A stretch of 13,728 nucleotides of DNA from Mycoplasmataceae bacterium. GTDB taxonomy: Bacteria; Bacillota_I; Bacilli_A; Mycoplasmatales; Mycoplasmoidaceae. The notes under the pieces are model-generated. The model ran no database searches. It had not been told where the DNA came from and saw only the letters and a list, made by a program, of their open reading frames with translations. The number at the start of each line of letters is the position of its first letter. Within the stretch, counting starts at the first letter, position 1. The DNA is taken from positions 1 through 13,728 of the forward strand of contig JAHHTJ010000007.1 in NCBI GenBank assembly GCA_020024715.1, written 5' to 3'. This document shows positions 7,754 through 13,728 of this stretch, piece by piece. Both the position numbers and the translations under genes were made by a program.

Positions 7754-7782
7754 AAAAAATCTAATCCTTTTAAGATTAGATT
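7754..7782 (-). terminator. Intrinsic terminator of the leftward unknown gene pair
   Basis: AATCTAATC (7758-7766) pairs with GATTAGATT (7774-7782) around a 7-base loop. On the minus strand the stem runs into six T (opposite 7754-7759), giving a classic terminator 8 bases past the stop of the 336-aa gene. With the nfo hairpin it forms a double terminator between convergent genes. Confidence 0.75.
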
Positions 7783-7790
7783 AATTATTG

Positions 7791-8801
7791 TTATTTATTT
7801 TTTTTATTTACTTCATCAACTCAACGATATAATGAAACATGATATGTATATAATTCATTAGGAATTTTTTTATCATTAATACTTAATGCTTCTGTGCCAA
7901 CACTAAATGTGTATGGATCACCTTTATAAATACGATCTTTATAAATTGATCATAAATTATAAACAATGTTGTCATCAATATTATTTGCTACAAATGACAA
8001 AAAGGAATTATCTTCAATATGAATATTTCTTGCTTCAATTAAATCTTCGATATTAATTGATTTAACATCAATAGGATCAGCTGGGTGATATTTAATTGTT
8101 GATTTTTTTACTAAGAATTGCTTAGAAACTTTCACTCATGTAAATTTTTCAGTAGCATTATCTATTAATCCTACATATACATAAATTTTATCAACAATTT
8201 TCATTTGATTAAATTCATTAAAATCAACATTACTAATTAAAAATAGTGGAGTATGAAAATTGTTAGTAATATTATTATCTTTTAGTTGTTGTTCAATAAA
8301 AGTGGTTAATGTATTTTCTAAATAATAAGTGTTTTTGTTATTTTCTAATCATGAGTCTAATTTCTTTTTAACATCTAAACTTCCTACTTTTTTTACTCAA
8401 TCATTATTTTTATCATCATTTTCTAATGGTAATGGTAATAAATGAATAATACTAAAAGTAAAATTTGATTCATGCTTATGAATCAAATTAATGTATTCAT
8501 CTTTTAATGCATTTTGTAAACTAATTTCATCCATAGGAGCTGCTACAAAACTTGGAAATAATTCTTCTTTAATTGTTGATTTAACATCAGCTTCTGCACA
8601 TAATAAAAAATTAGTAGGTTTATTATATGCTCTTTGTACAAATTTAGGATTAGCAAAAATACCAGCATGCACAATACTACTCTTGACAAAGATTTGAGCT
8701 GTTAAGACATCTCTAAAGCTTAAAGAATCCTTATTTCCTTTATCTTGATTTGCTGCATATTGGATTTCTCATAATAAGTGATTTATATCTTTATTTTTCA
8801 T
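7791..8801 (-). CDS. Conserved-looking hypothetical protein, 336 aa
   Basis: 336 aa; I do not recognise a family or any catalytic motif. The chain looks soluble and globular, with no signal peptide and no span long enough to cross a membrane. Visible landmarks include MKNKDINHLLWEIQYAANQDK at the start, SFRDVLTAQIFVKSSIVHAGIFANPKF, and ELFPSFVAAPMDEISLQNA. Farther on come LFLISNVDFNEFNQMKIVDKIYVYV and, near the end, YKDRIYKGDPYTFSVGTEALS. UGA-Trp codons recur throughout (for example 7950-7952). ATG 8801-8799 has AAAGGA (8812-8817) ten bases upstream, a good ribosome binding site. It lies 69 bases after the other unknown gene on the same strand, so the two are probably co-transcribed, and it ends at a clear terminator. 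Long open frame, good start signal and normal composition say it is real; the function is unknown. Confidence 0.8.
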
Positions 8802-8870
8802 AAAATTAAAGTCCTTTTAAGTTTATATTTTTATTTTACTTAAAAATACTTAATCTTAATACTATTTTTA

Positions 8871-9974
8871 TTATTTATCTTGATTTAATTTAACTTCATC
8901 ATCTAATTTTTTTTGCAATGTTTCAATGGTTTCAATACTACCTTGTTTCATATCTGATTTTTGATCATCTGCAGTTAATAATTGAACATCAGTTAAATTG
9001 TTATTGATTATATTAAATTCTGTATTTTCATTATTTGTATTAATTGATAAATTATCATCAGTATTTAGAAGTTCAGTATCATTTATTTCTGATTTTTTAT
9101 TTGTTTTTTCAGCAAGAGCTTGTTCTGTTAATTCTTTTGTCATTTCTTCTTTTTTTGAATCAATATAATTCAATATGTTGTTTTCTAAATCATTAAATGT
9201 TTTAAATGTTTTATCTAATAATTCATTTGTTTCTTTTGCTCAAATTTCATAGTCTTTTCTATGCAAGAAACGGTGAGCTGTATCTGATTTAACAAAATCT
9301 CTAGCTTTACCAATAACTTCTTCGATAACATTAAAATCAATTGTTTTTACAATTTTTTTCTTCTTATCTAATCATTTATAGAAACCTAAACAATTTGAAA
9401 AACTAATTAATTTATTTAGAATATTTAATGAAGTTAAAGCGGTGGAAACAAATTCTTTTGTTAATGAAATAGAAGATAATTTATTTGGAATATCATAAAG
9501 CATAAATTTTAAAGTTGTAATATTTCTAATTTCAGATTTAACATCAAATTCTTCCATATGTTCATAATATACATAACCAATGATGTAACCTTGATTTGCA
9601 GTATCTAAATCTAACACCATTTTAAAAGCTCCACCTTGAGCTCATCAATCTTTTGAACTTTGTAACAATTCAATTAATTTATTATGAATTATTCAACAGT
9701 TTTTATTACCATAAAATAGCTTTAAAGTTTCTTTATCAAATCCATTACTTGGATTAAAACATTTTTCAATAATGTATCTTAATACTTCATCATATATAAA
9801 ATTATGATTTAAGTCATCAATAACATTGGTTTTAAATAATTCATTAATATTATTGACATTAGGAAGTTGCATTAAAGTTACCGTTAAAATTGTTGTTAAA
9901 TCATCATTTCTTATGTTAATTTTTTTCATCATAGTTTTTAAATGTTCACTTTTTATTATTATATATGGTATCAT
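8871..9974 (-). CDS. Hypothetical protein, about 367 aa, with acidic low-complexity tail
   Basis: 367 aa from ATG 9974; not recognised. Residues 1-~265 look like a soluble, mostly helical domain (for example DLDTANQGYIIGYVYYEHMEEF, then KARDFVKSDTAHRFLHRKDYEIW). The last ~100 residues are Asn/Asp/Glu/Lys-rich, with a possible short coiled coil at the very end (TIETLQKKLDDEVKLNQDK). No membrane span or signal peptide is evident. UGA is used as Trp several times, including tandem Trp near 9640. The start is unsure: ATG 9974 has no Shine-Dalgarno sequence, and the frame stays open upstream to a stop at 10047 without another ATG. A leaderless or non-ATG start within 9975-10046 is possible. It is divergent from parE across about 75 bases and first in a two-gene leftward unit. 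Confidence 0.75.
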
Positions 9975-11948
<1,974 letters not shown>

Positions 11949-11950
<2 letters not shown>

Positions 11951-11954
11951 GGAA
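11949..11954 (+). promoter_or_regulatory. parC ribosome binding site overlapping the parE stop
   Basis: AAGGAA begins at the second base of the parE TAA and lies six bases before the parC ATG. This favours re-initiation and balanced ParE:ParC synthesis, as expected for an A2B2 enzyme. Confidence 0.6.
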
Positions 11955-11960
11955 TAAATT

Positions 11961-13655
11961 ATGGCAAAAAAAATAATTAAGGAAGAAGTTATATTACTAG
12001 AAAACACAAATAATTTGATTGATCGTAATTTTGATGAAATTATTGCAGATGGTTTTAATAGATATGCAAAATATATAATTCAAGATCGTGCATTACCTGA
12101 ATTGAAAGATGGTTTAAAACCAGTACAAAGAAGAATTTTATTTGCAATGTATAAACTTGGATTAAAACCAAACTCACAATTTAAAAAATCAGCTCGTACA
12201 GTTGGTGATGTACTTGGTAAATATCATCCTCATGGAGATTCTTCAATTTATGAAGCATTAATTAGAATGGCACAAGATTGAAAAAATAATATTACATTAA
12301 TTGAAGTTCACGGAAATAAAGGTTCTATAGATGATGATCCAGCAGCAGCAATGCGTTACACAGAAGCTAGATTAAGCATGTATGGTGAAACCATGCTTGA
12401 TGATATTGATAAAAAAATTTACCCCTTTATTCCTAATTTTGATGATACAGAAACAGAACCTACAATTTTAAGTACATTATTACCAAATTTATTAATTAAT
12501 GGAGCTACTGGAATTGCAGCAGGATATGCAACTAGTATTCCTACATTTAACATCAAAGAATTATTAACATCAATAATTGAGACAATTAAACATCCAAGAA
12601 TATCTTTAGATGAAATTTTAGCAATTATGCCAGGACCTGATTTTCCAACTGGTGGAATTTTATTAAATTATAATGAAATTAAAAAAGTATTTACTAATGG
12701 TGATGGAAAATTCATTATTCGTTCAAATTATTTTGTACAAAAAGCAGATAAGAAACAAAAAGATAAAATTATAATCACTGATGTTCCTTATGAAACAATT
12801 AAAAGTGACATAATTAAACAAATAGAAGAATTAAGAGTTGAGAATAAATTACCAGGAATTTTAAGTTGTATTGATGCTACAGACAAAAACGGAATTGCTA
12901 TTGAATTAGAATTAGAAAATAGTAATGTTGATGTACAAAAAATAATGAATTTTTTGTATAAAAAAACCAAACTACAAACTAATTTTAGTGCTAATATGAT
13001 GGTAATTAATAATCGTAAACCAATAAAAGTTGGTGTTTTACAATACATTAAATTGTATATTGAATATGCAATTGAAACAGTAATTAGAGTTCAACAATAT
13101 TTATTAAAAGAAGATGAAGATCGTTTTGAGGTTGTTCAAGGACTAATTAAAGCAATTAGTGTTCTAGATGAAATCATAGCTATTATTAGAAAATCAAAGG
13201 ATAAAGCAGATTCTATTAATAATTTGATGCAAAGATTTCAATTTAGTTTTAAACAAGCAGAAGCAATTGTATTATTACGTTTATATCGATTAAGCAATAC
13301 TGATATTATTGCACTGCAAAAAGAAGAACAAGATTTAAACAATAGCATCTTACAACATAAAAATATTATTGATAATAGAAAAGAACAAGAAAAATATTTA
13401 ATTAATCAATTAAAAGAATTTATTAATAAATTTGGTTATGAAAGAAGAAGTAAAATTATTTTTAAGGATGTTAATGTAAATGTTTCAACTAGCGAAAAGG
13501 ATTTATTAGTATCAAAAAATGTTAATGTAGTTATTAGTAATTATAATCAAGCAAAATTTGTAAGTAAAGTTGATTTAGATATTAATAAATTTAATCAAGT
13601 TAATTTTAAACAAGAAGATGATTACATCAAATTTTTTGTTAATAGTGATATTTAG
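11961..13655 (+). CDS. parC: DNA topoisomerase IV subunit A (ParC), frame ended by in-frame TAG
   Basis: 564 codons to a TAG at 13653-13655. ParC cuts and rejoins DNA for topoisomerase IV. The breakage-reunion domain is complete: [32 protein letters not shown] (winged helix), the catalytic Y133 in [12 protein letters not shown] with R132, [14 protein letters not shown], then the coiled-coil arm and its C-gate ([18 protein letters not shown]). The C-terminal DNA-wrapping domain begins near residue 500 and is cut off after about one blade at FFVNSDI. ParC is normally around 800 residues, so roughly the last third is missing if TAG stops translation. The frame continues open past it (next entry). 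At the quinolone-determining positions, S94 and E98 are the residues usually found in susceptible enzymes. UGA encodes Trp at 12279-12281. The start ATG has AAGGAA six bases upstream. Confidence 0.9.
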
Positions 13656-13728
13656 AGTTCAATATTAATTTTTCCTAATACTGGAAAAATGACTTCAATT
13701 GATACTTATAAATTGCAAGAAGGTAAAT
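13656..13728 (+). pseudogene. parC: Continuation of the parC frame beyond the TAG
   Basis: In the same frame, 24 sense codons run from the TAG to the window edge. They read SSILIFPNTGKMTSI and then DTYKLQEGK, with a Trp codon likely next (the window ends on T). This resembles the ParC C-terminal repeat 'LLMF...G..Y.IPV.ELP..KW' and directly continues the strand pattern before the stop. No start codon with a ribosome binding site precedes it. So it looks like detached ParC coding sequence, produced by a nonsense change, a sequencing error or a read-through codon. Confidence 0.6.

Noticed and set aside
8491..8697. Plus-strand open frame antisense to the 336-aa gene
   Set aside because: No ribosome binding site and lies wholly within a well-supported gene on the other strand.
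8802..8870. Possible hairpin terminator between the two unknown minus-strand genes
   Set aside because: Only A/T pairs with an uneven internal loop and no clean T tract; more likely a simple intergenic spacer in one transcript.
12788..13048. Minus-strand 86-codon frame within parC
   Set aside because: Antisense shadow of conserved ParC sequence; its hydrophobicity comes from the complement of A-rich codons.

Overview
This is an A+T-rich chromosomal window from a mollicute (mycoplasma or ureaplasma relative). The best evidence is the genetic code. Nearly every conserved protein here (PcrA, YmdB, endonuclease IV, ParE, ParC and others) is intact only if UGA is read as tryptophan; with UGA as a stop each breaks into pieces. 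From memory, Mycoplasma genitalium has the orders rplU-prp-rpmA-nfo and pcrA-5-formyl-THF cyclo-ligase-ymdB close together on its chromosome. That points to the pneumoniae/hominis side of the Mollicutes (Ureaplasma, M. penetrans and similar), but I cannot name a species.

Layout, left to right. (1) 1-774, plus strand: the 3' end of an unrecognised gene, closed by a terminator hairpin. (2) 791-5238, minus strand: a tight four-gene run transcribed leftward, in the order RDD-family membrane protein, DNA helicase PcrA, 5-formyltetrahydrofolate cyclo-ligase and phosphodiesterase YmdB. Gaps are 17 and 7 nt, then a 1-nt overlap. (3) 5357-5635, plus: a 92-aa two-helix membrane protein with its own strong ribosome binding site and terminator. 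(4) 5757-6735, plus: the ribosomal operon rplU-prp-rpmA. It is preceded by a structured leader and followed by a terminator. L27 carries the N-terminal extension that Prp removes, so protease and substrate genes overlap. (5) 6763-7674, plus: nfo (endonuclease IV), ending in a strong hairpin. (6) 7791-9974, minus: two unrecognised genes of 336 and about 367 codons with a 69-nt gap. (7) 10049 to the end, plus: parE and parC, encoding topoisomerase IV, divergent from the unknown pair.

The functions are mostly housekeeping: DNA repair (PcrA, Nfo), chromosome decatenation (ParE/ParC), 50S subunit assembly (L21, L27, Prp), folate metabolism and nucleotide signalling. I see no tRNA, rRNA, CRISPR array, insertion sequence or prophage, and no gene-free stretch above 300 bases.

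The most striking observation is an in-frame TAG, a true stop in this code, inside parC at 13653-13655. The frame stays open after it and still reads like the ParC C-terminal domain. Next come a leader before rplU with two mutually exclusive hairpins, and the unrecognised gene pair beside parE. I found no convincing new multi-gene system; the novelty candidates are single loci.
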